Shown here: positions 8,847-16,911 of the stretch, in pieces
How positions within the stretch are numbered: the stretch's first letter is position 1
Layout: each line of letters opens with the position of its first letter
Notes under the pieces: generated by a model
Database searches by the model: none
Told to the model about the DNA's origin: nothing
The model's input: the letters and a program-made list of their open reading frames with translations, nothing else
Assembly: GCA_018335555.1 (NCBI GenBank)
Contig: JAGXST010000254.1
Location: 1-32,152, forward strand
Direction: 5' to 3'
Length of the DNA stretch: 32,152 nucleotides
DNA from: Actinomycetota bacterium
GTDB taxonomy: Bacteria > Actinomycetota > Nitriliruptoria > Nitriliruptorales > Nitriliruptoraceae
Program-made: the position numbers and the translations under genes

Positions 8847-10601
8847 GTGACGGATGCAGGCCGCTTCTCCGGTTCGACCGATCGCGGCCTCCTGCACGCG
8901 ATGCCATCACCCCCGGACGAGCGCCTGTCCGTCGCGGCGTCGGGCCTGACGGTCCGCGACGTCCTCGAGGTCCCGGAACTGCGTGGTGCTCGGTGCCAGG
9001 TGCTGACCGGGGAGGCCGGCCTCGATCGGCCCGTTCGATGGGTCCACATCAGTGAGCTCCCCGACATCGCACCACTGCTCAATGGCGGCGAGCTGGTCCT
9101 GACCACCGGCATCGCCCTGCCGGCGAGCGATCAACAGTTGCGCGCCTACATCGCCGGCTTGCAGGCAGCGGGCGCGAGTGGCCTGCTCATCGAGTTGGGG
9201 CGGCGATTCACCGGCCTGCCCGACGCGCTCGTCGACGAGGCGACCTCCCACGGGTTCCCGCTCGTGGCCATCACCCGCGAAGTCCGTTTCGTCCGGGTCA
9301 CCGAAGAGGTGCATGGACGGATCATCAACGCCCAGATGGAGATCCTCAAGGCGTCCGAGCGCATCCAGCGTCGTTTCACGGAGTTGACCGCGGACGGCGC
9401 ATCCACCATCGAGATCGTCACCGAGATCGCACGTGTCGCCGAGAATCCGGTCGTCCTCGAAAATCTCTCTCACCAGGTGGTCGCATACGAGACCTTCGAA
9501 CGTCCCGTCGAGGAGCTGCTCGACGACTGGGAGCGTCGGTCGAGATGCCTGCGAAAGCGCAGCCGGACGGAGTTCGTCACCCTTCCCGGGTCGGACGACG
9601 CCTGGATCATCACCGACGTCGGCGCCCGAGGGGAGCAGTGGGGCCGACTGCTCATGCCCGTCGAGGGTGAGCTGCACGCCTGGCAGGCCGACGCGCTCGA
9701 GCGTGGCGCCACCGCCATCGCACTGAACCGGCTCATCGACCGTGAACGCCAGACCCTGACCCGCCAGGCGCACCGGTCCCTGCTCCACGACATCAGACGA
9801 CGCAACTACACCTCGGCGGCCGCCGTCATCGTGCGGGCCCTGTCACTCGGCGTCCAACTCTCGGACCGGGCGCTGATCGGGTTCGTGGTCGATGTCGGCG
9901 ACACGCCGAATCGGGCGCTGCTCGCCTACGAGTCGGTGACCGGTGACCATGCCGAGCTCGTGGCCGAAGCGGCGCGGAGCGCCGGCGTCCAGGCGCTCGT
10001 CGGCATCATCGAGACCGATCAGGTCGCGGGGGTCCTGTCGGTGCCGCTCGACAGCGCGCAGGCCGACGTCATCGATCGGTTCGCCAAGGCGGTGCACCGT
10101 GCGGCGGTGTCGACCTCGGCGCCGGCGGCGGTGCGGATCGGTGTCGGGGCGACCGTCGACAGCGTCCGGGACCTGCACCGCTCCCTGATCGAGGCACAAC
10201 AGGTCGTCGACATCAGCCGGACCCTGCCGGACGACAAGACCTACTACAGCATGCTCGACATCGAGATCCGGGGACTTCTCTACCTGCTGCGGGACGACTC
10301 GCGGCTGCAGGTTTTCATCGAGCGCGAACTCGCGCCGCTGCTCAGCTACGACGATGCACACGACACCAACCTCGTCGACGTCCTGCGCATCTACGTCACC
10401 GAGGGTGGGAACAAGTCGACCGCTGCCGACCGGCTGCAGCTCAGCAGACCGTCGCTGTACCAACGCCTCGAGACGATCTCGCAGGTGCTGCAGGTCGACC
10501 TGTCGTCGGTAGAGTCGCGGCTGTCGCTCCACGTGGCGCTGCTCGGGCTCGAGGCGGTCCGCTGGCACGCGCGCGACACCGAGAGCCCGGCCACCGACTG
10601 A
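8847..10601 (+). CDS. PucR-family transcriptional regulator
   Basis: The 584-residue product has the PucR arrangement. An N-terminal PucR-type sensor domain (LTVRDVLEVPELRGARCQVLTG, then GGELVLTTGIAL and GFPLVAITREVRF) covers about residues 30-160. A middle GGDEF-like/GAF-type region includes VRIGVGATVDSVRDLHRSLIEAQ near residues 430-452. The C-terminal PucR helix-turn-helix reads YVTEGGNKSTAADRLQLSRPSLYQRLETI. Such proteins activate purine, amino-acid or amine catabolic operons in response to a metabolite. GTG 8847 has GGGAGG upstream with a short spacing; GTG 8835 and ATG 8901 are alternatives. Directly behind the ABC importer and before the CoA ligase, it is the best candidate local regulator. 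The TTAC-N5-GTAA sites are a plausible but untested target. Confidence 0.9.
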   Translation: MTDAGRFSGSTDRGLLHAMPSPPDERLSVAASGLTVRDVLEVPELRGARCQVLTGEAGLDRPVRWVHISELPDIAPLLNGGELVLTTGIALPASDQQLRAYIAGLQAAGASGLLIELGRRFTGLPDALVDEATSHGFPLVAITREVRFVRVTEEVHGRIINAQMEILKASERIQRRFTELTADGASTIEIVTEIARVAENPVVLENLSHQVVAYETFERPVEELLDDWERRSRCLRKRSRTEFVTLPGSDDAWIITDVGARGEQWGRLLMPVEGELHAWQADALERGATAIALNRLIDRERQTLTRQAHRSLLHDIRRRNYTSAAAVIVRALSLGVQLSDRALIGFVVDVGDTPNRALLAYESVTGDHAELVAEAARSAGVQALVGIIETDQVAGVLSVPLDSAQADVIDRFAKAVHRAAVSTSAPAAVRIGVGATVDSVRDLHRSLIEAQQVVDISRTLPDDKTYYSMLDIEIRGLLYLLRDDSRLQVFIERELAPLLSYDDAHDTNLVDVLRIYVTEGGNKSTAADRLQLSRPSLYQRLETISQVLQVDLSSVESRLSLHVALLGLEAVRWHARDTESPATD

Positions 10602-10604
10602 GGA

Positions 10605-10617
10605 CTACAGCCTGTCA
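10605..10617. promoter_or_regulatory. Weaker copy of the TTAC-N5-GTAA motif upstream of the acyl-CoA ligase genes
   Basis: CTAC-AGCCT-GTCA lies 4 bases after the PucR stop and matches the site at 404 in all but three positions. It partly overlaps a hairpin (CTGTC 10612-10616, GACAG 10622-10626) that could end the PucR transcript. Its position before the ligase pair makes regulation of that pair possible. Confidence 0.35.
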
Positions 10618-10626
10618 GCGAGACAG
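10612..10626 (+). terminator. Small hairpin after the PucR gene
   Basis: CTGTC pairs with GACAG around AGCGA, 11 bases after the stop. The stem is only 5 bp with no T-run, so it is at best a weak terminator or part of an operator. Confidence 0.25.
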
Positions 10627-10774
10627 ACGGGCCGTTACAAGGTGGTCGTTGTCCGGGCGCCGGGGCATGGGTGAAGCTGGCCGGGGCACCGGGACAGACT
10701 TCGACGCTCGGGCGAGACGCCCGCTCGTCGGGTCGGACAACGGGGCTGGCCCGGCACGTCGAATGAGGTCTCCC

Positions 10775-11869
10775 ATGGTGCGGTTCCTGCTCGAGAGCGA
10801 CGCCAAGCACATCCTCGCCGGCGCGGGCATCCCGGTCCCACGCGGATGGGCCCTGGCTGATGTGCCCGCGGGGCTCGCGGGGCCGCTGGTTGCCAAGGTC
10901 CTCGTCGAGGAAGGGGGCCGTGCAGCTCGTGGCGGTGTCTGTCGGGTTCCGTCACGGGAGCTGCTGGACGCCGCTGCCGCAGCGATGCTCGCGGACTGGT
11001 CCGGCCCCCCGGTCCAGGGCATCTGGGTCGAGGAGATGGTGGACGGGGTACAGCACGAGCTCTACCTCGCCATCTCCATCAACCGTCATCGGTGCGTGCC
11101 CACCCTGCTCGTCGCAGACGGTGGTACCGACGTGGAGAGCCGGACGGCCGTCTCCATCGACCTGCCCCCCGACGGAGCGTGGCGTCAGTACGCCGTGCAC
11201 CGAATGCGGGAGGTCATGGGTTTCGACGGCGAGGTTGCCGCCCGGGTCGGTGAGATCGCCCGCTCGATGCTGCGCGTCGTCGTGGAACAGCGGGCGGAAC
11301 TCGTCGAGGTGAACCCGCTCGCGCTGCGCAGCAACGACGCCGTGGCGCTCGACGCCAAGGTTGTGCTGCCGGCAGCGCGGCCGTTCGAGTTCCCGGTCGA
11401 CGGCACGGCTCTCGGTCTGGTCGCCGGCTGCCGCCGCATGGGGGTGAACGCCGCGCTGGGCGATGGGAAGGTCGCGGTCGTGACGTCCGGTGCGGGGCTG
11501 CTGTTGGCCACCGTCGACCTGTTGTCGCAGCGGCGGGTCGAACTCGGCGCGATGGTGGACCTCGGCGGTGCGGTCTTCGGCGACGGGGCCGGGATCGCCG
11601 ACATCATCCGCATGACGGCCGAGACGGCGCCCGCACAGATCCTGTGCAACTACTTCATGCAGTTCGTCTCGTGCGCGACGGTGGCGGAACACATCGTTCG
11701 TGGACTGGAGGCATCGGCCCAGGACCCGGCCACGGTGGTGGTGCGACAACGTGGTCGCGAGCAGGACCGCGGCCGCGAGATCCTCGAGGCTGCCGGTTGC
11801 ACGGTTCTGGAGGACCTGGAGCAGGCCTGTGACCTCGTCGCGCGGGTCGACGCGGAGGCACTGGTATGA
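10775..11869 (+). CDS. Acyl-CoA ligase, ATP-grasp (SucC-like, beta) subunit
   Basis: The 364-residue product resembles the beta subunit of ADP-forming succinyl-CoA synthetase. The N-terminal ATP-grasp region has ESDAKHILAGAGIPVPRG, PLVAKVLVEEGGRAARGGV and the metal-binding VEVNPLAL near residue 175. The C-terminal half is the CoA-ligase domain, with LGDGKVAVVTSGAGLLLATVD and VDLGGAVFGDGAGI. It starts the acid-activation reaction (acid + CoA + NTP) with the subunit encoded next. ATG 10775 is favoured by GAGG six bases upstream; ATG 10763 is the alternative. The stop overlaps the next start (ATGA). It is slightly shorter than housekeeping SucC and sits among catabolic genes rather than TCA-cycle genes, so a substrate other than succinate, such as malate or another dicarboxylate, is plausible. 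Confidence 0.85.
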   Translation: MVRFLLESDAKHILAGAGIPVPRGWALADVPAGLAGPLVAKVLVEEGGRAARGGVCRVPSRELLDAAAAAMLADWSGPPVQGIWVEEMVDGVQHELYLAISINRHRCVPTLLVADGGTDVESRTAVSIDLPPDGAWRQYAVHRMREVMGFDGEVAARVGEIARSMLRVVVEQRAELVEVNPLALRSNDAVALDAKVVLPAARPFEFPVDGTALGLVAGCRRMGVNAALGDGKVAVVTSGAGLLLATVDLLSQRRVELGAMVDLGGAVFGDGAGIADIIRMTAETAPAQILCNYFMQFVSCATVAEHIVRGLEASAQDPATVVVRQRGREQDRGREILEAAGCTVLEDLEQACDLVARVDAEALV

Positions 11870-12762
11870 GCGTTGTGGTGAGTGCGGCGACGCGTGTCGC
11901 GGTTCAGGGCATCACGGGGGGAGCCGGCGCCATGTTCGCCCGGCGGATGCTCGACGACGGAACGGCCGTCCGCGCCGGGATCGTGCCAGGACGCGGAGGA
12001 ACCACCATCCACGGGATTCCGGTCTTCGACACGGTGTTCGGTGCCCGCGAAGCGGTCAACGTCGACACGTCGCTGATCTGCGTGCCGGGGCCGGCGGTCT
12101 ACGACGCCTTCTGTGAGGCCGTCGCGGCCGGCATCTCCACCGTCGTCGTGTACACCGAAGGTGTCCCGGCGGTCGAGGCGGCCAAAATGGTGACGCATGC
12201 GCGCGCCACCGGGGTGCGGCTGCTCGGGCCGGCGAGCGCAGGCATCGTCACGCCCGGTGTCGCCAACATCAGCGACCTCCGGTCGGACTTCGTCACGCCT
12301 GGCCCCGTCGGCATCGTCTCGCGCAGCGGCACCCTGACCTACGAGGTGATCGCCCCGCTGGCCGACCTCGGCATCGGGGTCAGCACGGTGTGCTGCCTCG
12401 GAGGCGACGCCTGTGTCGGCACCTCGTTCACCGACGTCCTGCCATTGTTCGACCGCGACCCCGCGACCGAGGTGGTCGTGCTGCTGGGCGAGATCGGTGG
12501 GCTGGGCGAGTCGGACGCTGCGAAGGTCGTGCGCACGATGAAGACACCGGTCGTCGCCTACGTCGCCGGCCGTGGCGCGCCGCCTGGCCAGCGCCTTGGC
12601 CACGCCGGCGCGCTGGTGGCCCTCGCCGCCGAGACGGCGCAGGCCAAGGCCAAGATCCTCGGCGAGGCAGGTGCCCACGTCGCCGGGGACATCCTTGCCG
12701 TGACCACGCTGACCGCCGCGCTCCTGGACGACAGCCGACGAACGGCACCGGTCGGTGCCTAG
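11866..12762 (+). CDS. Acyl-CoA ligase, SucD-like alpha subunit
   Basis: The 298-residue product has the alpha-subunit plan. A CoA-binding Rossmann domain starts with VAVQGITGGAGAMFARRMLDD and continues through GTTIHGIPVFDTV. The motif GPASAG replaces the usual GPNSPG-type loop, and GPVGIVSRSGTLTYEV binds nucleotide/CoA. The phosphorylated histidine lies in GQRLGHAGAL at residue 246, the position it has in E. coli SucD. Together with the beta subunit it forms an acyl-CoA synthetase. The ATG overlaps the beta-subunit stop in ATGA, so the two are made in equal amounts. The replaced loop and the catabolic setting suggest a specialised substrate, which is inference. Confidence 0.87.
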   Translation: MSVVVSAATRVAVQGITGGAGAMFARRMLDDGTAVRAGIVPGRGGTTIHGIPVFDTVFGAREAVNVDTSLICVPGPAVYDAFCEAVAAGISTVVVYTEGVPAVEAAKMVTHARATGVRLLGPASAGIVTPGVANISDLRSDFVTPGPVGIVSRSGTLTYEVIAPLADLGIGVSTVCCLGGDACVGTSFTDVLPLFDRDPATEVVVLLGEIGGLGESDAAKVVRTMKTPVVAYVAGRGAPPGQRLGHAGALVALAAETAQAKAKILGEAGAHVAGDILAVTTLTAALLDDSRRTAPVGA

Positions 12763-12768
12763 CCCCCA

Positions 12769-12790
12769 CGCCGCCGGTGCCGGGGCGGCG
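12769..12790. terminator. Possible bidirectional terminator between convergent genes
   Basis: CGCCGCC (12769-12775) pairs with GGCGGCG (12784-12790) in the 43-base gap between the rightward alpha subunit and the leftward hydratase gene. There is no T-run. The place fits a shared terminator. Confidence 0.4.
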
Positions 12791-12805
12791 CGGGCGCGGC
12801 AGGCG

Positions 12806-13576
12806 CTACTTCGCGGCCATGAATGCCGTCATCAGCGCCTGCGGTTCACCGGACCCGTAGGCGAGTTGGTGCCAGTGGTGACCGGCTTCGAGCGCGGCGG
12901 CAAACCCCGGTTCGGAGCGTTCGCGCAACAACTGCTTGTTGAGCCGCATCGCCCCCTGGGGGAGTCTGCCGAGTAGGGACGCGACCTCGACCGCACGTGG
13001 CCGCACCTCACCCGCGGCGACGAGATGGTGGACGAGGCCGCACGCGTGCGCCTCCTCACCTTCCATCATCCGCCCGGTCAGGATCAACTCGGTCGCGCGC
13101 GAGAGTCCGACGCGCTGCTCGAGCAGCCACAAGCCGAGCGGGCTGGGAAGGCCCGAGCGGATCTCTGGCTGACCGAGTCGCGCCTCGGGGTGTGCGACCC
13201 TGACGTCGGCCAGCAACGCGACCTGAAACGCGGAGCCGGCCGCGACGCCGCGGATCGCGGCGACGACGGGCTTGTCGAGGGCGCGCACCGCTCCGTACAG
13301 GCGTCGCCACTCGTCGACCCACCAGCCGGCCTGCGACGGCTCGAAACCGGCGGACTCGCCGAGGTCCTGGCCGGCAGAGAACGCGCGATCCCCAGCGCCG
13401 GTCAGCACGACGGCGCCCACCTCGTCGTCGGCGGCGAGTTCGGCGAGGAGGGCGATCACCTGGGCTCGCATCTCGGCGTGCCAGGCGTTGAGACGGTCCG
13501 GGCGGTTCAGCACGACCGTCGCGACCGCGTCCTCACGCTCCAGCAGGACGAAGGGGCCCTCCTCGGACGCGGTCAC
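12806..13576 (-). CDS. Enoyl-CoA hydratase/isomerase (crotonase) family protein
   Basis: The 256-residue product has the crotonase fold: LNRPDRLNAW near the N-terminus, the oxyanion-hole loop FSAGQDL at residues 66-72, and the second loop AAIRGVAAGSAFQVA at 106-120. Of the two catalytic glutamates of classical hydratases, Glu138 (LGQPEI) is kept, but the other is Gln118. The usual hydration of enoyl-CoA may therefore be weakened or replaced by isomerase, hydrolase or decarboxylase chemistry, all known within the superfamily. The GTG at 13576 overlaps the stop of the upstream amidohydrolase gene (GTGA), which supports this start. It is the last gene of the six-gene leftward operon and converges on the CoA-ligase genes. 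Confidence 0.88.
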   Translation of the reverse strand: MTASEEGPFVLLEREDAVATVVLNRPDRLNAWHAEMRAQVIALLAELAADDEVGAVVLTGAGDRAFSAGQDLGESAGFEPSQAGWWVDEWRRLYGAVRALDKPVVAAIRGVAAGSAFQVALLADVRVAHPEARLGQPEIRSGLPSPLGLWLLEQRVGLSRATELILTGRMMEGEEAHACGLVHHLVAAGEVRPRAVEVASLLGRLPQGAMRLNKQLLRERSEPGFAAALEAGHHWHQLAYGSGEPQALMTAFMAAK

Positions 13577-14802
13577 AGTCCCACCACCTCGACACCGCCC
13601 TTCATGACCCACGCGACGTCACCGACCGCCTCCGGACGCTCGAGCGGGTCGCCGTCCACGGCGATCAGGTCGGCCAGCAGCCCGACGCCGACGGTGCCGA
13701 CCTCCCCGTCGGTTCCCATGGTCTTCGCCGCGACCGAGGTTCCGGCCATGATCGCCTCCATCGGAGTGAGGCCGGCTTCGACGAGCAGCGGGATCTCGCG
13801 CCAGTTGTCCCCGTGCTGCGTGTGGGGCCGCAGGCCGAGGTCGGTGCCGAGCGCGATCGCCACGCCCGCCTCCTTCGCCCATGCGACCCCCCGGAGGCTC
13901 GCCTCCCAGGTCTCGGCGAACTTCTGGTTGATCCAGGGGGACACGCCGACCTCGGGACCGCGGGTGACGCCGCGTTGCAGACGCAACAGTGTCGGGACGA
14001 ACACCGTGCCGTGCTCCGCCATCAACTCCGCGTCCTCGCGGCTGAGGAAGTAGCCGTGCTCGATCGTGTGCACCCCGGCGAGGACGGCCTGACGGATCCC
14101 GGCGCCACCGGCATGCGCGGCAACGCGCCGCTCCCACCGACCGGCCTCGTCCACGATCGCGTCCATCTCGGCCGGCGAGAACTGGGCGTGGCGCGGGTGA
14201 TCCCGACGGGTGACGACGCCGCCAGACGCCATGACCTTGATCAGGTCGGCGCCTTCGCGCAGGTTGAGTCGGACGGCCCGTCGGCACTCGTCCGGACCGT
14301 CGGCGATGACGCCGGAGCGGATGCGTGGATGGTCGACCCACTCGCGGGGTAAGAAGTGCATGTCGCCGTGGCCGCCCGTCTGGGACACCGGGAGACCGGC
14401 CACCTGCAGGCGAGGGCCGAGGATCTCGCCCTCGACGATTGCGTCCCGCAGAGGGAAGCCGTCCAGGCCGCCGACATGTCTGGCACTCGTGAAGCCGGCC
14501 CGAAGGAGCCGTTCCGCATCGACGACGGAACGGATCAGTCGCAGTTCGGGAGACTCGAGGGTGCGCTGGATCTCCTCCTCGCTGCGCGTGCGGGCGAAGT
14601 GCACGTGCAGGTCGGCCAGACCGGGCATGAGTGTCCGCTCACCGAGGTCGACCACGCGGGCGTCAGCGGGCACGTCGAGGCTGCCGGTTGGCCCGACCGC
14701 TCGGATCCGCTCGTCATCGACCAGCACCTCGGCGTCGAGTTGGACCGGTGAGCCGGTTCCGTCGATCAGACGGCGGGCACGGACGAGGGTCGTGTCAGAC
14801 AT
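13573..14802 (-). CDS. Metal-dependent amidohydrolase (imidazolonepropionase-like / Xaa-dipeptidase-like)
   Basis: The 409-residue product is an amidohydrolase-superfamily enzyme. LADLHVHFA gives the HxH metal ligands at 66 and 68. LIKVMASGG holds the bridging lysine. AAHAGGAGIRQAVLAGVHTIEHG carries the two later histidines, and ALGTDLG the final aspartate, so the binuclear site appears complete. Close relatives hydrolyse N-acyl or dipeptide bonds with a C-terminal hydrophobic or basic residue, or lactams such as imidazolonepropionate. With no signal peptide it should act in the cytoplasm. The ATG at 14802 overlaps the stop of the preceding gene by 8 bases, and its own stop overlaps the hydratase start. 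An upstream in-frame Met at 14859 lies inside the neighbouring gene and is less likely. Confidence 0.88.
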   Translation of the reverse strand: MSDTTLVRARRLIDGTGSPVQLDAEVLVDDERIRAVGPTGSLDVPADARVVDLGERTLMPGLADLHVHFARTRSEEEIQRTLESPELRLIRSVVDAERLLRAGFTSARHVGGLDGFPLRDAIVEGEILGPRLQVAGLPVSQTGGHGDMHFLPREWVDHPRIRSGVIADGPDECRRAVRLNLREGADLIKVMASGGVVTRRDHPRHAQFSPAEMDAIVDEAGRWERRVAAHAGGAGIRQAVLAGVHTIEHGYFLSREDAELMAEHGTVFVPTLLRLQRGVTRGPEVGVSPWINQKFAETWEASLRGVAWAKEAGVAIALGTDLGLRPHTQHGDNWREIPLLVEAGLTPMEAIMAGTSVAAKTMGTDGEVGTVGVGLLADLIAVDGDPLERPEAVGDVAWVMKGGVEVVGL

Positions 14803-15214
14803 CGCTCGGCGCCTCGGCGTCGCCCCACTTCGGCGAGTCCGGCATTCCCTCGTGGGCACCGGTGAGCTCCATCAGGATCCCCACGCCCTTCACGAAGGCG
14901 ACACCGCCGCCAGACAGCAGGACGATCTCCATGAGGTTGAGCAGTTCCTCCTTGGTGGCACCCAGCTTCATCGCTTTGCGCATGTGGGTCCGGATCGCCA
15001 TGTCCTGATGCTTCATGCAACTGCCGAGCAGGATCATCATCTCCTTGTACTTCGCCGGGATGGGGCCGTCCCGGCGCCACGCCTTCATCATCGAGAACCA
15101 CGCTTCGGCGAACTCCGGGTCCTCCTGGGCGAGGTACTCGAACTGCGGGTACATGTAGCCAGCCATGGCCATGTAACGGGTCTTGTATTCCTCGACGTAG
15201 ACCTGATCGGACAT
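14795..15214 (-). CDS. Carboxymuconolactone decarboxylase-like (AhpD-fold) protein
   Basis: This 139-residue all-helical protein has the CMD/AhpD core: IPAKYKEMMILLGSCMKHQDMAIRTHMRKAMKLGATKEELLNLMEIVLLSGGG. It has a CxxH pair (Cys-Met-Lys-His) where redox-active AhpD proteins have CxxC, so disulfide chemistry of that type is not supported. Relatives decarboxylate lactones or have unknown roles beside oxidative catabolic enzymes. A 54-base gap with a small hairpin separates it from the YtcJ-like gene upstream, and it overlaps the next gene by 8 bases. It sits between two amidohydrolases, so a role in handling their product is likely but unproven. Confidence 0.8.
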   Translation of the reverse strand: MSDQVYVEEYKTRYMAMAGYMYPQFEYLAQEDPEFAEAWFSMMKAWRRDGPIPAKYKEMMILLGSCMKHQDMAIRTHMRKAMKLGATKEELLNLMEIVLLSGGGVAFVKGVGILMELTGAHEGMPDSPKWGDAEAPSDV

Positions 15215-15238
15215 CGGGGTGCCTTTCTGCGGTTGCTG

Positions 15239-15254
15239 CGGTCCGGACGGACCG
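15239..15254 (-). other. Small intercistronic hairpin
   Basis: CGGTCCG and CGGACCG are inverted around GA in the gap between the YtcJ-like gene and the CMD-like gene. It could tune expression of the last three operon genes, but it is short and has no T-run. Confidence 0.3.
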
Positions 15255-15268
15255 TCAGGGGGCGGTGG

Positions 15269-16900
15269 TCAGGCGTCCTGCCAGACGAGGACACCGTCGA
15301 TGTAGGTCTCGAGGACCTTCACGTGACGAAGTTCGTCATCGGAGACGCGAAGTGGGTCGCGGTCGCAGACCACGAGATCGGCGAGCTTGCCGGGCTCGAT
15401 CGAGCCGCGGATGTGGTCCTGGAAGACCGCGTGGGCCCCGTCGATCGTGTAGCTGCGCAGTGCCTCGCGCGCCGTGAGCGCCTCGGCGCTGTCCAGCCGC
15501 TTCCCCCCGAACGTCTCGCGCGCCACGCAGTGCCACATGCCCATGAACGGGTTGCTGGACTCTGGATGTGAACCGGTCAGATCGCTCGCGCTCGGCGGGC
15601 GGAATCCCATGTCGACCAGCGTCTTCATGCGCATGCCCAGTTCGTCGCCCCGTGGCCCCACCAGGCCTTCGAACTGATCGCCGATCGAGTACAGGTGCGG
15701 TGGGTTGGGGACGGGGAGCAGCCCGACCGCACGCATCCGTTCGAGGCGCTCATCGGTGGCGAACGGGTTGCCGATGTGCTCGATCCGCCAACGGTGGTCC
15801 TCGCGCGGTCGTTGGGCGAGTTCCTCGGCGTAGATCTCGGTCACCATGTCCATCGCGAGGTCACCGGCGCAGTGGATGATGGGCTGGAGACCGGCCTCGT
15901 TGCAGGTGCGCACGATCGCCGCGAGTTCGTCGCGGGTGTAGACGAGCTTGCCGCGCGAGTCCGTCCCTGGATACGGCTCGTGGGTGGCCGCGAGACGCGC
16001 CGAGATGCCGCCGTCGGCGAAGACCTTCACGCCGGCCAGGTAGAAGTGGTCGTTGCCGAATCCCGTCGGGAAGCCGGTCGCCGCCAGGGCCTCGTGATCG
16101 ATGGGACGCGGCGTACGGGCATAGAGCGCGATCCGCAGCGGCAGTTCCCCCGACGTCGTCAGCTCATGGAAGAGCCGGACACCTTCGAGGGTGTCGGAGA
16201 TCTCGCCGACGCAGGTCACGCCGTAGCGGAGGAAGTACTCGCGGGCCGTCGCGGGGATGGCCGCGCGCTTCTGCTCGTCGGTGAAGCCGGGGATGCCGAG
16301 ATACTTGTACATCTCCATGAACAGGCCGGTCGGCGTCCCGTCGTCGTGACGGAAGATGACGCCACCCGGAGGCGGTTCGGTGTCCGCGTCGATGCCGAAG
16401 GTCTCGAGTGCGGGCGTGTTGACCACCGTGACGTGGGCGCCGTGGCGCAACACGATCGGGTGCTCGGTGGACACGCTGTCGAGTTCCTCGCGCGTGGGAT
16501 ATCGCTGCTCCTCGAACCGCATGTCGTGGAAGAGGTTGCCCTGACCGATCACCCACTCGCCGGCCGGTCGGTCGGCGCACGCTGCCCGCAGGCCCTCGAG
16601 CAGGGTCGGGATGTCGTCGTTGGGCGGCGTATGGATGCTTGTCATCAGCGAGAGCGCAACGCTGGCCATCTCGAGGTGGACGTGCGGGTCGGTGAACCCG
16701 GGAACCATCGTGCGGCCCCGGAGATCCACGACGTCGGTGTGCTCGCCGACGAGCGCGCGGACGGTCGCGTCATCACCGGTGGCCTGGATCCGGCCGTTGC
16801 GCACGGCCACGGCGGACACCGTGGCGTCGTGGTCATCGACAGTGTGGACCGTCCCGCCGAGGAAGACGGTGTCGGCCGGTGGCTGGAGCCTCGTGGTCAT
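15269..16900 (-). CDS. Amidohydrolase family 3 protein (YtcJ-like)
   Basis: The 543-residue product is a YtcJ-type amidohydrolase. Its small beta-sandwich part (TVFLGGTVHTVDDHD, VVDLRGRTMVPGF) leads into DPHVHLEM with metal-ligand histidines 73 and 75. GVKVFADGGISARLAATHEPY, the histidine in IIHCAGDLAMDM, and RIEHIG follow, and the C-terminal IEPGKLADLVVCDRDP closes the sandwich. This group hydrolyses amides, including N-formyl and N-acyl amino compounds, though most members are uncharacterised. ATG 16900 is chosen because AGGAGA lies 7 bases upstream, partly over the stop codon of the MFS gene. The frame is open much further upstream, but that part is antisense-like noise across the transporter gene. 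Location after a transporter and a hydrolase suggests a catabolic step on an imported amide. Confidence 0.9.
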   Translation of the reverse strand: MTTRLQPPADTVFLGGTVHTVDDHDATVSAVAVRNGRIQATGDDATVRALVGEHTDVVDLRGRTMVPGFTDPHVHLEMASVALSLMTSIHTPPNDDIPTLLEGLRAACADRPAGEWVIGQGNLFHDMRFEEQRYPTREELDSVSTEHPIVLRHGAHVTVVNTPALETFGIDADTEPPPGGVIFRHDDGTPTGLFMEMYKYLGIPGFTDEQKRAAIPATAREYFLRYGVTCVGEISDTLEGVRLFHELTTSGELPLRIALYARTPRPIDHEALAATGFPTGFGNDHFYLAGVKVFADGGISARLAATHEPYPGTDSRGKLVYTRDELAAIVRTCNEAGLQPIIHCAGDLAMDMVTEIYAEELAQRPREDHRWRIEHIGNPFATDERLERMRAVGLLPVPNPPHLYSIGDQFEGLVGPRGDELGMRMKTLVDMGFRPPSASDLTGSHPESSNPFMGMWHCVARETFGGKRLDSAEALTAREALRSYTIDGAHAVFQDHIRGSIEPGKLADLVVCDRDPLRVSDDELRHVKVLETYIDGVLVWQDA

Positions 16901-16911
16901 GTGGTGTTCTC

